Shown one piece after another: positions 35,750 through 45,626 of a DNA stretch of 64,000 nucleotides. Each line of letters opens with the position of its first letter. The first letter of the stretch is position 1. The stretch comes from Stutzerimonas stutzeri (lineage in GTDB: Bacteria > Pseudomonadota > Gammaproteobacteria > Pseudomonadales > Pseudomonadaceae). Under the pieces are notes generated by a model. That model was not told where the DNA came from, did not search any database, and was given only the letters and a program-made list of their open reading frames with translations. Position numbers and translations under genes: made by a program. The stretch is from contig NZ_CP007441.1 of assembly GCF_000590475.1 (NCBI RefSeq), forward strand, positions 2,362,660 to 2,426,659, written 5' to 3'.

Positions 35750-37817
35750 ACGACTGAACCGTCTGGCCAAGGCAGCGGGTCTGTCCATCGACTGGGTCGA
35801 TGCTGATGGCCGCGATCAGCGGGTAAGCCCCGACGTGTTGCGGGCGGTCCTTGGCGGGCTGGGCCTCGCCGCCGACAGCGAGACCGACGTCGAAACCAGC
35901 CTTGAAAAACTCGACGCCATCAACGGTACTTCTCACCTGCCCCCCTTGTTGACGCTGGACCAGGGAGCGCCACTGGAACTGAAGCAATATTTCGAGCCGG
36001 GGACAGCCTATAGCTTGACGCTCGAAGACGGCCCTGATCATCAGGGTACGCTGGATGATCAGGCACGTCTGGCAGCGATCCATACACCGGGCTACCACCA
36101 CTTGGAAATCGGCGGGCAACACCTGACGCTCGCGGTGGCACCGCACGCCTGTCCAAGCGTCGAAGACGTCGCCGGCCCCAGCGCCTGGGGCCTGACCGTA
36201 CAGTTGTATGGCCTGCGTCGCCCCGGTGACGGCGGGCTGGGCGATACCCTGGCCCTCGAAACCCTCGTGCGCAGCGCGGCCGCCCAGGGTGCCGATGCGC
36301 TCGGCATCAGTCCTATCCATGCAATGTTCACCGGCAATAGCCGCCAATACAGCCCCTATTCGCCTTCGAGCCGTTTGTTCTACAACATTCTTCATAGCGC
36401 ACCGGAGGCAATACTCGGCGATACACCGCTGCGCATCGCCATCGAGTCCTGTGGGCTGGCCGAAGAGCTCGAGCGACTGGAGCAGCTGGAACTGATCGAC
36501 TGGGACGCGGTGTCCAGAACCCGTCAGTGCTTGCTGCGGGCGCTCTATGACGACTTCGTCACCGGTGGCAATGCCCAGCGGGCCGACTTCGAGAGTTTCC
36601 GCGAAGCCGGCGGCGAAGCGCTGGAAAACCATTGCCGCTTCGAAGCGCTGCACGCGTCCTTACTTAGCGCCGAAGGCTATCCGCAACACTGGCGCGACTG
36701 GCCGGAGCAATACCGCAAACCGCAAAGCCCTGCGGTCGAGCAGTTCGCCCAGGAACATGCCGAGGACATCAGCTACCACGCCTTTTGCCAGTGGCTGATC
36801 GCGCGTGGTTTGGAGCGCGCCCAGACGGCGGCGCGTAGCGCCGGGATGAAGATCGGTCTGATCAGTGACCTGGCGGTGGGCGCCGACGGCGGCGGCAGCC
36901 AGGCCTGGAGCCGGCAGGACGAGGTGCTGGCTGCACTTAGCGTCGGCGCCCCACCGGACATCATCAATCGCCAGGGGCAAAGCTGGGGCATCTCCGCGTT
37001 TTCTCCGTGGGGGCTAAAAACTCACGGCTATCGGGCATTCATCGAGATGGTTCGCGCCAACCTGGCACACGCTGGCGGTATGCGGATCGACCACGTCATG
37101 GGCCTGATGCGTCTGTGGGTCATGCCCTCCGGCGCCGGTCCGATGGAAGGCGCCTACCTCAACTACCCCTTCGATGACTTGCTGCGACTGCTGTCGCTCG
37201 AAGCCTGGCGACGTAATGCGGTGATCCTGGGCGAGGATTTGGGCACCGTCCCCGAAGGACTTCGCGAAAAACTGGCTGATCGCGGTCTGCTGGGCATGCG
37301 TGTGCTGTTCTTCGAGCGCGACCACCAAGGCACTTTCAAACCGCCTTCACACTATCCGCGCAGCGCCATTACCACCTCCACGACCCATGACCTGCCGACC
37401 ATCAGCGGCTGGTGGCAAGCCCACGACATTGACTGGCGTATCCGTGTCGGCCAGCACCAGGAACAAGAGCGACCCGGCCAGTTAGAGGAGCGCGAGCGAG
37501 AACGCGCTGGGTTGCTTCGTCTCCTGCATGAATACACGCCGGAGGTTGATGGCGACCTCGCCGCCCCGGAGGTCTTGGCGGACGCCTGCAGCGCATTCAT
37601 TGGTCAAACACCGGCGCCGCTGGTGTTGCTTCCGGTGGAGGACGCGCTGTGCCTGCTGGAACAGCCGAACCTGCCCGGCACCACCGACACCCACCCCAAC
37701 TGGCGCCGCCGTTATCCCGGCGACAGCGCCACGCTACTTGACGATGCGGCCTGCGCGCGTCGCCTGAAAATCCTGGCAAACGCTCGCAAGCAGACCATTG
37801 GAAATAACCATCGATGA
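35739..37817 (+). CDS. malQ: 4-alpha-glucanotransferase (amylomaltase, GH77)
   Basis: MalQ disproportionates malto-oligosaccharides by moving glucan segments, feeding chains of suitable length to TreY or GlgE-linked steps. The 692 residues include a long N-terminal domain and GH77 motifs: SPIHAMFTGNSRQYSPYSPSSR, nucleophile region MRIDHVMGLMRLW, acid/base ILGEDLGTVPEG, and TTHDLPTISGWW. The ATG at 35739 lies inside the treZ end (11 bp overlap), and its stop overlaps the treY ATG. It is therefore translationally coupled at both ends. Confidence 0.94.
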   Translation: MSDERLNRLAKAAGLSIDWVDADGRDQRVSPDVLRAVLGGLGLAADSETDVETSLEKLDAINGTSHLPPLLTLDQGAPLELKQYFEPGTAYSLTLEDGPDHQGTLDDQARLAAIHTPGYHHLEIGGQHLTLAVAPHACPSVEDVAGPSAWGLTVQLYGLRRPGDGGLGDTLALETLVRSAAAQGADALGISPIHAMFTGNSRQYSPYSPSSRLFYNILHSAPEAILGDTPLRIAIESCGLAEELERLEQLELIDWDAVSRTRQCLLRALYDDFVTGGNAQRADFESFREAGGEALENHCRFEALHASLLSAEGYPQHWRDWPEQYRKPQSPAVEQFAQEHAEDISYHAFCQWLIARGLERAQTAARSAGMKIGLISDLAVGADGGGSQAWSRQDEVLAALSVGAPPDIINRQGQSWGISAFSPWGLKTHGYRAFIEMVRANLAHAGGMRIDHVMGLMRLWVMPSGAGPMEGAYLNYPFDDLLRLLSLEAWRRNAVILGEDLGTVPEGLREKLADRGLLGMRVLFFERDHQGTFKPPSHYPRSAITTSTTHDLPTISGWWQAHDIDWRIRVGQHQEQERPGQLEERERERAGLLRLLHEYTPEVDGDLAAPEVLADACSAFIGQTPAPLVLLPVEDALCLLEQPNLPGTTDTHPNWRRRYPGDSATLLDDAACARRLKILANARKQTIGNNHR

Positions 37818-40627
37818 GAGACCTTAGCGCCACGCTGCGATTGCAATTTCATCGTGACTTCACCCTCGACGACGCGACGGCGCTGGTCGATTACTTCGCC
37901 GACCTCGGGATCAGCCACATCTACGCATCGCCCCTGCTGACGGCACGCCCCGGCTCGATGCATGGTTACGACGTCATCGACCCGACACACATCAATCCCG
38001 AGCTCGGCGGCGAGCCGGCGCTGCGTCGTCTTGTCGCCGCGCTGCGTGCCAAAGGCATGGGCCTGATCCTCGATATCGTCTCTAACCACATGGCCGTCGG
38101 CGGTTCGGGCAACCCGTGGTGGCTGGACGTGCTCGAATGGGGCCGTCGCAGCCCTTATGCGCAGTTCTTCGATATCCAGTGGAATTCGCCCGATCCCCTA
38201 CTCGAAGGCCAGCTGCTGGTGCCCTTCCTTGGCAGCGATTACGGCGAGGCGCTGCAGGAGGGCAAGATTCCGCTGTGCCTGGACGCCGAAACCGGTGCGC
38301 TCTACGCCGAGCACTACGAACATCGGTTCCCCATTACACCGCCCAGTTATGGCGAAGTCCTGCGGCTCACGGATAACCACGAGTTGCGCGCCCTGGCGCA
38401 GCATTTCGATGCGTTGAAAACCGAACCGGCGCCCTATCAGACGGCCCGCCAGCTGCGCGCCGACCTGGCCCGGCTGCTCGAAGACAACGCAATCCGGCAG
38501 CTCCTCGAAGCAGCACTCAAACACTACGACTCGACCACCGAAGAGGGTTTCAAGCGGCTTCACGGCCTGCTGGAACGCCAGAACTACCGTCTCGCCAGCT
38601 GGCGTACCGCTGGCGATGACATCAACTGGCGCCGATTCTTCGACATCAACGAGCTGGGCGGCCTGCGGGTCGAGCGCCCGGTGGTCTTCGAGGAAACCCA
38701 CGCGAAGATCTTCGAGCTGATCAGCGAAGGCCTGGTCGACGGGCTGCGCATCGACCATGTCGATGGCCTGGCCAACCCGCGGGGTTACTGCCGACAGCTG
38801 CGGCGCCGGGTGGACCGGCTCAACGCGGCGCGGCCTGCTGAAGCCGCGCAGGCGCACGTACCCATCTATGTCGAGAAGATCCTCGCCGAGGGCGAACGCC
38901 TGCAAGATGACTGGGGTGTCGACGGCACCACCGGATATGAATTCATGAATCAGGTGTCGCTGCTGCAGCACGATCCGGCCGGCAAGTCGGTGCTTTGCTC
39001 GCTATGGAGCGAAGTGGCCGAGCGCCCGGAAGACTTTATGGAAGAAGTCCGCCTGGCACGGCAACTGGTGCTTACCGGGCCCCTGGCCGGCGATTTCGAA
39101 ACCGTGGCGCAGGCGCTGCTGCAGGTGGCGCGCTACGACGTGATGACCCGTGATATCACCCTGGGCGCCATTCGCCGGGCGTTGCTGGAGCTGATCGTGC
39201 ACTTCCCGGTGTACCGAACCTATATCGGCGCCCATGGACGACGAGAGACCGACGAGCCGTTTTTCCAGCAGGCGCTGGCGGGTGCGCGCACCACCCTCGG
39301 CGAGGCGGACTGGCCGTTGCTGGATTTGCTCGATCGCTGGCTCGGTGGCGAGAGCTTGCGCTCCCTGCCGCCGGGGCCAGCACGGCGAATTCGTCGCTAC
39401 GCCTGCACGCGCTTCCAACAGCTCACCTCACCGGCCGCCGCCAAGGCCGTGGAAGACACGGCCTGTTATCGCTCCGGCGCCTTGCTATCGCGCAACGATG
39501 TTGGCTTCGATCCGCAGACCTTCAGCGCGCCGGTGGATGCGTTTCACGCCGAGTGTCTGGCCCGTGCAGAGCATTTCCCGCGCAATCTGCTGGCCACCGC
39601 TACCCACGACCACAAGCGCGGCGAAGACACCCGCGCCCGCATGACGGTGATCAGCGAGCGCGCTGATTGGTTCGCCGCCAAGGTGCGTCATTGGCGACAA
39701 CTTGCCTATGGACAGCGACAGGAACTTGCCGACGGACCCGCTCCATCTGCAGGGGATGAAATGCTGCTGTTCCAGATTCTGCTTGGAAGCTGGCCGCTGG
39801 ACCTGGATGCGGAGGATCGCAAATCCGTCGAGGCGTACGGCGAGCGGATCGTCAAGTGGCACGAAAAGGCCGTACGTGAAGCCAAACTGCGCAGCACCTG
39901 GACCGATCCCAACAGTGAATACGAAGGCGCTTGCCAGCAGTACATCAGGTCCCTGCTGCTTGACGAGCAATGCAAGACGCTGCGCACCGAGATCGCTGCC
40001 GCTGCGGCAGAACTCGCGCCGGCCGGCGCCCTGAACAGCCTGACCCAGACCTTGCTGCGCATGACCACGCCCGGTGTCCCTGACCTCTATCAGGGCGCCG
40101 ATTACTGGGACTTCAGCCTGGTCGACCCCGACAACCGGCGGCCCGTGGACTTCGACCAGCGCCGCGCCACGTTCGCCCTGCAGGCGCAACCCACCGAGCT
40201 GCTGGCCAGCTGGAAGGATGCCCGCCTCAAGCAATGGCTGATCGCGCGAACTCTCGAGCTGCGCCGTGCGCAACCACGGCTTTTTACCGAAGGTCGTTAC
40301 CTGCCGTTGAAAGTCGAGGGCGAGCACGCCGATCGACTGATCGCCTTCGCGCGGGAGCTGGGTGGTTCCTGGCTCATTGTCGTCGCCGCACGGCTTGCCA
40401 GCAGCCTGCTTGCCGACAGCCCTTCGCCGCAGATTCCGCCTGAGCGCTGGGGCGACACCGTCGTGCAATTGCCCGATGCGCTGAGCGGTCACGCAATGGA
40501 GCGACTTTTTGACGGAATGACAGTCACACCCACACAAGCGGGCTTACGTGCGACAGAAATTTTGAAATCACTGCCCTTGGCGCTTTTACAGTTATCTATC
40601 AGTTCAACAGGAGAATCAGAACGATGA
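37814..40627 (+). CDS. treY: Malto-oligosyltrehalose synthase (GH13_26)
   Basis: TreY turns the reducing-end alpha-1,4 bond of a glucan into an alpha,alpha-1,1 bond, the first step of TreYZ trehalose synthesis. The 937-residue protein shows the subfamily start TLRLQFHRDFTLDDA, HIYASPLLTARPGSMHGYD, the nucleophile in GLRIDHVDGLANP, the acid/base in IYVEKILAEGE and GVPDLYQGADYWDFSLVDPDN near the end. Its ATG overlaps the malQ stop (ATGA) and its own stop overlaps the DUF2934 start in the same way. Confidence 0.96.
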   Translation: MRDLSATLRLQFHRDFTLDDATALVDYFADLGISHIYASPLLTARPGSMHGYDVIDPTHINPELGGEPALRRLVAALRAKGMGLILDIVSNHMAVGGSGNPWWLDVLEWGRRSPYAQFFDIQWNSPDPLLEGQLLVPFLGSDYGEALQEGKIPLCLDAETGALYAEHYEHRFPITPPSYGEVLRLTDNHELRALAQHFDALKTEPAPYQTARQLRADLARLLEDNAIRQLLEAALKHYDSTTEEGFKRLHGLLERQNYRLASWRTAGDDINWRRFFDINELGGLRVERPVVFEETHAKIFELISEGLVDGLRIDHVDGLANPRGYCRQLRRRVDRLNAARPAEAAQAHVPIYVEKILAEGERLQDDWGVDGTTGYEFMNQVSLLQHDPAGKSVLCSLWSEVAERPEDFMEEVRLARQLVLTGPLAGDFETVAQALLQVARYDVMTRDITLGAIRRALLELIVHFPVYRTYIGAHGRRETDEPFFQQALAGARTTLGEADWPLLDLLDRWLGGESLRSLPPGPARRIRRYACTRFQQLTSPAAAKAVEDTACYRSGALLSRNDVGFDPQTFSAPVDAFHAECLARAEHFPRNLLATATHDHKRGEDTRARMTVISERADWFAAKVRHWRQLAYGQRQELADGPAPSAGDEMLLFQILLGSWPLDLDAEDRKSVEAYGERIVKWHEKAVREAKLRSTWTDPNSEYEGACQQYIRSLLLDEQCKTLRTEIAAAAAELAPAGALNSLTQTLLRMTTPGVPDLYQGADYWDFSLVDPDNRRPVDFDQRRATFALQAQPTELLASWKDARLKQWLIARTLELRRAQPRLFTEGRYLPLKVEGEHADRLIAFARELGGSWLIVVAARLASSLLADSPSPQIPPERWGDTVVQLPDALSGHAMERLFDGMTVTPTQAGLRATEILKSLPLALLQLSISSTGESER

Positions 40628-41016
40628 ATAAAGACGAGAAACGCATCCGCGAATTCGCTTACGACATTTGGGTATCGGAGGGGCGCCCGGACGGTCAGGA
40701 CGAACGTCATTGGCAAATGGCTTGCAAACTGGTCGAAGCGGAGAATGGCAAGTCGATGGAAAAGCCTGCAAGCCGCTCGCGCAAGACGGCCACCAAACCG
40801 ACCGATGCGACCCCCGCAGCAAAACCTGGCAAGGCCGCCAAGGTCGCGAAGCCCGCACAGGATGCCAAGCAACCCACGGACCTCAAGCCGGCCAAGCCAG
40901 CCACTGCGGCCAAGAGCACCGCGCGCCCCAAAGCCAAAGCTGGCACTGAAGCGGCTGAAGGCACCCCCGCGGGTGTGAAGAAAACCCGCGCGCCACGCGC
41001 CAAGAAAGATAGCTGA
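40624..41016 (+). CDS. DUF2934 protein with histone H1-like basic tail
   Basis: The 130-residue protein has a DUF2934 module at residues 1-40 (RIREFAYDIWVSEGRPDGQDERHW, as in small plant-associated and stress proteins). The tail of about 85 residues is rich in Ala, Lys and Pro with repeated AKP/KPA blocks, resembling histone H1/AlgP C-termini, so it may bind DNA or glucan. It is coupled to treY by ATGA overlap, as recalled for the equivalent P. aeruginosa cluster. The function is unknown. Confidence 0.85.
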   Translation: MNKDEKRIREFAYDIWVSEGRPDGQDERHWQMACKLVEAENGKSMEKPASRSRKTATKPTDATPAAKPGKAAKVAKPAQDAKQPTDLKPAKPATAAKSTARPKAKAGTEAAEGTPAGVKKTRAPRAKKDS

Positions 41017-41020
41017 ACCC

Positions 41021-41071
41021 GACGCCGCGGCCCCGATTTGGCTATGACACCAATCGCGGCCGCGGCGTTTT
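41021..41071 (+). terminator. Intrinsic terminator of the glgA-treZ-malQ-treY-DUF2934 operon
   Basis: A 10-bp GC stem (41023-41032 with 41058-41067) encloses a second short stem CGATT/AATCG, and TTTT follows at once. It begins five bases after the DUF2934 stop and separates this operon from glgX. Confidence 0.75.
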
Positions 41072-41114
41072 AGTGCCTTGAACAGCCCAACCAAGAGCTG
41101 CCATCGGAGATTTC

Positions 41115-43265
41115 ATGAGTAGAAAAAAACCTGCGGCGCCTCAGATTCTGATCCCTTCACGCATTCGCGAAGGGCTTCCCTTCCCGCTTGGCGCCACCTG
41201 GGATGGGCTGGGCGTCAATTTCGCGATCTTTTCCGCGAACGCGACCAAGGTTGAGCTGTGCCTGTTCGATACCGATGGCGAAACCGAGCTCGAACGCATC
41301 GAGCTACCCGAATACACCGACGAGATCTGGCATGGTTACTTGCCCGACGCGCATCCGGGTCAGATCTACGGCTATCGCGTGCACGGCCCGTACGAGCCCG
41401 ACGCCGGTCATCGTTTCAACCCCAATAAACTGCTGATCGACCCTTACGCCAAGCAATTGGTGGGTGAGCTGAAATGGTCCGAGGCCCTGTTCGGCTACAC
41501 CATCGGACACGCTGACGCCGACCTCAGCTACGACGAGCGCGACAGCGCGCCCTTCGTACCGAAATCCAAGATCATCGACCCGGCATTCACCTGGGGGCAC
41601 GACCGTCCCGTGCAAGTGCCCTGGGACCAAACCATCATCTACGAGATTCACGTGCGCGGCTTCACCATGCGCCATCCCTCGGTGGCCGACGACATGCGCG
41701 GCACTTTCGGTGGTTTCAAAGCGCCGGAAGTGATCGATTACGTGCGCAAGCTTGGCGTCTCGTCGATCGAATTCCTGCCGATCCATGCCTTCGTCCAGGA
41801 CCAGCACCTGCTGGAAAAGGGCATGAGCAACTACTGGGGCTACAACAGCATCGCCTTCTTCGCGCCGCACCCTAAGTATCTGGCCAGCGGCAAGATCAGC
41901 GAGTTCAAGGAAATGGTCGCGCACCTGCACAATGCCGATCTGGAGGTCATTCTCGATGTGGTCTACAACCACACCGCCGAAGGCAACGAGCTGGGCCCGA
42001 CGCTGTCCATGCGCGGCATCGACAACGCCTCCTATTACCGCCTGATGCCGGATGAAAAACGCTACTACATCAACGACTCCGGGACCGGCAATACGCTGGA
42101 CATGAGCCATCCCTGCGTCGTGCAGATGGTCACCGATTCGCTGCGCTACTGGGCGCAGGAAATGCACGTCGATGGCTTCCGTTTCGATCTGGCGACCATC
42201 CTCGGACGTCAGCACGACGGCTACGATGAGCGCCATGGCTTCCTGGTGGCCTGTCGTCAGGATCCTGTGCTGGCCAAGACCAAACTCATCGCCGAGCCCT
42301 GGGACTGCGGTCCGGGTGGCTATCAAGTTGGTGGCTTCCCTCCAGGCTGGGCGGAGTGGAACGACCAGTACCGCGACACAGTGCGCGCGTTCTGGAAAGG
42401 TGACGAAGGCCAATTGCCCGATTTCGCCAGCCGCCTCACCGGTTCCGGCGATCTGTTCAACCAGCGCGGCCGGCGACCATTCAGCTCGGTCAACTTCATC
42501 ACCGCCCATGACGGCTTCACCCTCAGGGATCTGGTGTCGTACAACGAGAAGCACAACGAAGACAACGACGAGGACAACCGCGACGGCAGCGACAACAACA
42601 TCTCCTGGAACCATGGTGTCGAAGGCTCCACGGACGATCCAGAGATCAATGAGCTGCGCTTCCGGCAGATGCGCAACTTCTTCGCCACGCTGCTGTTCTC
42701 TCAGGGCACGCCGATGATCGTAGCGGGCGATGAATTCGCCCGGACTCAGCACGGCAACAACAATGCTTATTGCCAGGACAGCGAAATCGGCTGGGTCAAC
42801 TGGGATATACCCGAAGACAGTCGCTCGTTGCAGGCTTTCGTGCGCAAGCTGATTCGTCTGCGCCAACGTTATCCGATGCTACGTCGCGGGCGTTTCCTGG
42901 TCGGTGCTTATCACGAGGAGCTGGGTGTAAAAGACGTCACTTGGCTGGCTCCGCACGCCGAGGAAATGACCGTCGAGCATTGGCAAGACGGCAATAACCG
43001 CTGCATGGGCATGCTGCTCGATGGCCGTGCGCAGCCGACGGGCATCCGCCGGGCCGGTTCGGACGCGACGCTGCTGATCATCGTCAACTCGCATCACGAC
43101 ATCGTGAACTTCACCCTGCCGGAAGTGCCCCAGGGCATCTACTGGAACCGCCTGATCGACACGAATACCCCCAACGCACGGGCCGAGCGGTTCGAGTTCA
43201 GCGATGAGTACGCATTGACCGGCCGTTCGCTACTGCTATTCGAGCTGATCAAGGAAGAGGAATAG
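41115..43265 (+). CDS. glgX: Glycogen debranching enzyme (GH13_11, isoamylase type)
   Basis: GlgX hydrolyses alpha-1,6 branches of glycogen or limit dextrin. The 716 residues contain an N-terminal CBM48 sandwich (GATWDGLGVNFAIFSANATKVELCLFD) and a GH13 barrel with DVVYNHTAEGNELGP, nucleophile VDGFRFDLATILGR, acid/base KLIAEPWDCGPGGYQVG and ITAHDGFTLRDLVSYNEKHN. GGAG lies six bases before the ATG. It has its own transcript between the operon terminator and a strong hairpin. Confidence 0.95.
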   Translation: MSRKKPAAPQILIPSRIREGLPFPLGATWDGLGVNFAIFSANATKVELCLFDTDGETELERIELPEYTDEIWHGYLPDAHPGQIYGYRVHGPYEPDAGHRFNPNKLLIDPYAKQLVGELKWSEALFGYTIGHADADLSYDERDSAPFVPKSKIIDPAFTWGHDRPVQVPWDQTIIYEIHVRGFTMRHPSVADDMRGTFGGFKAPEVIDYVRKLGVSSIEFLPIHAFVQDQHLLEKGMSNYWGYNSIAFFAPHPKYLASGKISEFKEMVAHLHNADLEVILDVVYNHTAEGNELGPTLSMRGIDNASYYRLMPDEKRYYINDSGTGNTLDMSHPCVVQMVTDSLRYWAQEMHVDGFRFDLATILGRQHDGYDERHGFLVACRQDPVLAKTKLIAEPWDCGPGGYQVGGFPPGWAEWNDQYRDTVRAFWKGDEGQLPDFASRLTGSGDLFNQRGRRPFSSVNFITAHDGFTLRDLVSYNEKHNEDNDEDNRDGSDNNISWNHGVEGSTDDPEINELRFRQMRNFFATLLFSQGTPMIVAGDEFARTQHGNNNAYCQDSEIGWVNWDIPEDSRSLQAFVRKLIRLRQRYPMLRRGRFLVGAYHEELGVKDVTWLAPHAEEMTVEHWQDGNNRCMGMLLDGRAQPTGIRRAGSDATLLIIVNSHHDIVNFTLPEVPQGIYWNRLIDTNTPNARAERFEFSDEYALTGRSLLLFELIKEEE

Positions 43266-43297
43266 CGTCGACTGGCGGCCAAGCTTCGCTCACGAGA

Positions 43298-43328
43298 CGT
43301 CCGGGCCCTGGTTTACGGGGCCCGGACG
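43298..43328 (+). terminator. GC-rich hairpin downstream of glgX
   Basis: CGTCCGGGCCC (43298-43308) and its exact complement (43318-43328) form an 11-bp stem with a 9-nt loop, 32 bases past the glgX stop. No T-run follows, so termination efficiency is doubtful. Confidence 0.5.
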
Positions 43329-43511
43329 CCTCTGCACGACCGTCGTGGCGGGGCGCGTCATCGACGCTCAATCGTTCGTTGGATATCGACGTGCGGTAGT
43401 GAACGCCATTCCCTTCCTTTAGTCCCAACCCCAGCGCGGCATCCATGAAACCCGACGGATTTGTCCTGCCCGCCGCAGGCAGGTTGTCCCATCCGTGACG
43501 GATCACACCTT

Positions 43512-44369
43512 ATGGCTTCGACTCGGCTGACCATTTCAGTTGCTCTGCTGACCTTCTGTTCCGCCACTGCCCTGCCCGCCCAGGCTGGTGGCACCATCAC
43601 CAACGCGACGCTACCGGCTGCCAAACCCGGGAGCGTGCGATTGCTTGTGAATCGAGCCGGCTCCGGCAAGGCGATGGACGTGCACAACGATACGGACGTG
43701 CCGGTAGAAGTGGTGTTACGCCTGACGCGTCTGGTCAATGTCGCGGGCGTCGGCAAGGGCGTCGTTCGCCAGACCGTGCCCGCACGCACCCGCATGCGTG
43801 TCGCCACCTTGCGCAAACGGCAACCCGGTTACCCGCTGATGTATCAGCAGTCGTTCAGCTACTCCCTGATCTACTCGCCAGAGCCAGGCAAAAAAGGCTC
43901 GGTGGGTGGCTACGCCTATGCCTTACCCTGGAAAGGTGGGCCGTTCCGCATTTCCCAGGGTGCCGGCGGGGATTACAGCCACAACTCGCCAAAAGGCCGC
44001 TATGCCGTCGATATAGCCATGCCGGTGGGCACGCCGATCGTTGCCGCGCGCGCAGGTACGGTACTCGAGGTGCGCAATAACCAAGGCGGCCGCCTGCCTG
44101 ATCCGGCGGGCAACCATGTGCGCATTCTTCATGATGACGGCACCCACAGTGCCTATCTGCATCTCAAGCGCGGCTCAGTGCAGGTGAAAGCGGGACAGCA
44201 AATCAAGGCTGGCGCCCTGCTTGGCCGTTCTGGCAGCACCGGGCGCAGCACCGGCCCGCATCTGCACTTCGTGGTGCAAAGAGCCTATGGCGATTCGATG
44301 GTATCGATCCCCTTCCGCTTCTCCCAACCGGTCAGTGCCCTGCCGAACTTCGCCCGCAACGACCCGTAA
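43512..44369 (+). CDS. M23-family peptidase (LytM-type), secreted
   Basis: The 285-residue precursor has a signal peptide (cleavage near AQA|GGT), a beta-rich N-terminal domain, and a C-terminal M23 peptidase domain. The zinc ligands are present: H and D in SHNSPKGRYAVDIAM and the HLH of GPHLHFVV. Also present is HSAYLHLKRGSVQV. Such enzymes cut peptidoglycan cross-links or activate amidases in the periplasm. The ATG at 43512 starts the signal peptide; 17 upstream codons are rejected. Confidence 0.88.
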   Translation: MASTRLTISVALLTFCSATALPAQAGGTITNATLPAAKPGSVRLLVNRAGSGKAMDVHNDTDVPVEVVLRLTRLVNVAGVGKGVVRQTVPARTRMRVATLRKRQPGYPLMYQQSFSYSLIYSPEPGKKGSVGGYAYALPWKGGPFRISQGAGGDYSHNSPKGRYAVDIAMPVGTPIVAARAGTVLEVRNNQGGRLPDPAGNHVRILHDDGTHSAYLHLKRGSVQVKAGQQIKAGALLGRSGSTGRSTGPHLHFVVQRAYGDSMVSIPFRFSQPVSALPNFARNDP

Positions 44370-44381
44370 GCGCCGACGCGA

Positions 44382-44663
44382 TCAGCGCTGCCAGACGAAG
44401 TTGAAGGTCTCGTCCGCTGACATGCGCTGGAGGTGGTCGGCCACCACGGTTTCCATTCGCGTCAGCTGCGCTTCGTCTTCGGTTTGCACTTGCGCGGTCA
44501 GGCTCCCAGTGCCAGCAGTCAGCAGGCACTGGGCTTCGCCGAAGGCAATACGGCCCTGTTGATCGTCGAAGCTGACCTCGAACTTGTGGCTCCAGTGTTT
44601 GCAAAGCCGGCGGATCAGGCGGCTGGGGTTGGATGTTTCGATCTGTGCAGTGGAATTAAGCAT
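44382..44663 (-). CDS. DUF2218 family protein
   Basis: The 93-residue protein fits DUF2218: ARRLCKHW-type start (here LIRRLCKHWSHKFEVSFDD), GRIAFGEAQC in the middle and the tail DETFNFVWQR. The family is cytoplasmic and found next to siderophore-interacting or redox proteins; its role is unknown. AGGAA precedes the ATG. It lies 28 bp downstream of the dioxygenase gene in the same direction, so the two are likely cotranscribed. Confidence 0.8.
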   Translation of the reverse strand: MLNSTAQIETSNPSRLIRRLCKHWSHKFEVSFDDQQGRIAFGEAQCLLTAGTGSLTAQVQTEDEAQLTRMETVVADHLQRMSADETFNFVWQR

Positions 44664-44691
44664 GTGAGTTCCTGACTCAAAGGCTGATCAC

Positions 44692-45522
44692 TCAGCCGAA
44701 CTGGTAGGCCGACAAGGTCGTTTGCATGACCCGGTCGGAGAATATTTTGCGTCCCGGACTGTTTGCGCCGGCGCCAGCGGCCACCATGAGCGGCAACAGG
44801 TGTTCTTCGCCGCGTGGCGGATGGCACTGACGTGCCGATGGAGCATCGGCCCACTGCTGCAACAGCGCGTCGCGCCGGGCTGGCGAGGCGCTGACGGCTT
44901 CGCTCAGCCAATGATCGAATACGTCCGAGATCGCCGCGAAACGCGGGTCGCCGTAGCCCCGCATGTTGTGAAAGCTCATACCGCTGCCAACGATCAGCAC
45001 GCCTTCGTCACGCAATGGCGCGATGGCGTGGCCGATATCGAGATGGGCCTGAGCATTCAGGTCGCTGCGCAACGACAACTGCACGACCTGCACGTCCGCA
45101 TCCGGAAACATCAGCTTCAACGGGATGAATACACCGTGGTCATAACCGCGCTTCGGGTCTTCGCCAGCGGCAACCCCCGCCTGGCCAAGCAGTTCTACCA
45201 GGCGTGCCGCCAACGCAGGATCGCCTGGCGCCGGATAACGCAATTGGTAGGTGTGTGCTGGGAAACCGCCGTAATCGTAGATCAGCTCCGGACTGACGCT
45301 AGCGGTCACCGTCACCTGGCGCTCCAGCCAGTGGCCGGACACCAGCACGATGGCACGCGGTCGCTGCGGCAGCGTCGCAGCGATGCCCTTGAGGAACCCC
45401 GCCATCCTGTCCCAGGCATCGACCGGGTCCCATTGCATGAAGAAACAGGGGCCGGCGCCGTGCGGCACGAACAAGGTCGGCATGCGCTCCGGTGCTGGCG
45501 TGCTGTCGTGCTGGCGGCTCAT
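44692..45522 (-). CDS. DODA-type extradiol ring-cleavage dioxygenase (YgiD-like)
   Basis: The 276-residue protein matches class III extradiol dioxygenases of the 4,5-DOPA type (zinc or iron). The metal-site histidines appear in FVPHGAGPCF, LVSGHWLE, GYDHGVFIPLKLMFPDADV and EEHLLPLMVAAGA. The substrate is a catechol-like compound but cannot be named. AGGAAG precedes the ATG at 45522; M14 at 45483 is a shorter alternative. A LysR gene is divergent, 104 bp away, which suggests local regulation. Confidence 0.87.
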   Translation of the reverse strand: MSRQHDSTPAPERMPTLFVPHGAGPCFFMQWDPVDAWDRMAGFLKGIAATLPQRPRAIVLVSGHWLERQVTVTASVSPELIYDYGGFPAHTYQLRYPAPGDPALAARLVELLGQAGVAAGEDPKRGYDHGVFIPLKLMFPDADVQVVQLSLRSDLNAQAHLDIGHAIAPLRDEGVLIVGSGMSFHNMRGYGDPRFAAISDVFDHWLSEAVSASPARRDALLQQWADAPSARQCHPPRGEEHLLPLMVAAGAGANSPGRKIFSDRVMQTTLSAYQFG

Positions 45523-45626
45523 GTCATCGTCTTCCTCGCGAATGAGGTGACAAGTATGGATTACACTTCGTTTGGCTTTAACAAGGCAAAACGCCTCAAC
45601 AGTTCCAACTGAGAGTAGGAACCGAG

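Noticed and set aside
41304..42866. 520-codon minus-strand frame antisense to glgX
   Set aside because: High-GC third-position shadow; glgX is intact with all GH13 motifs.
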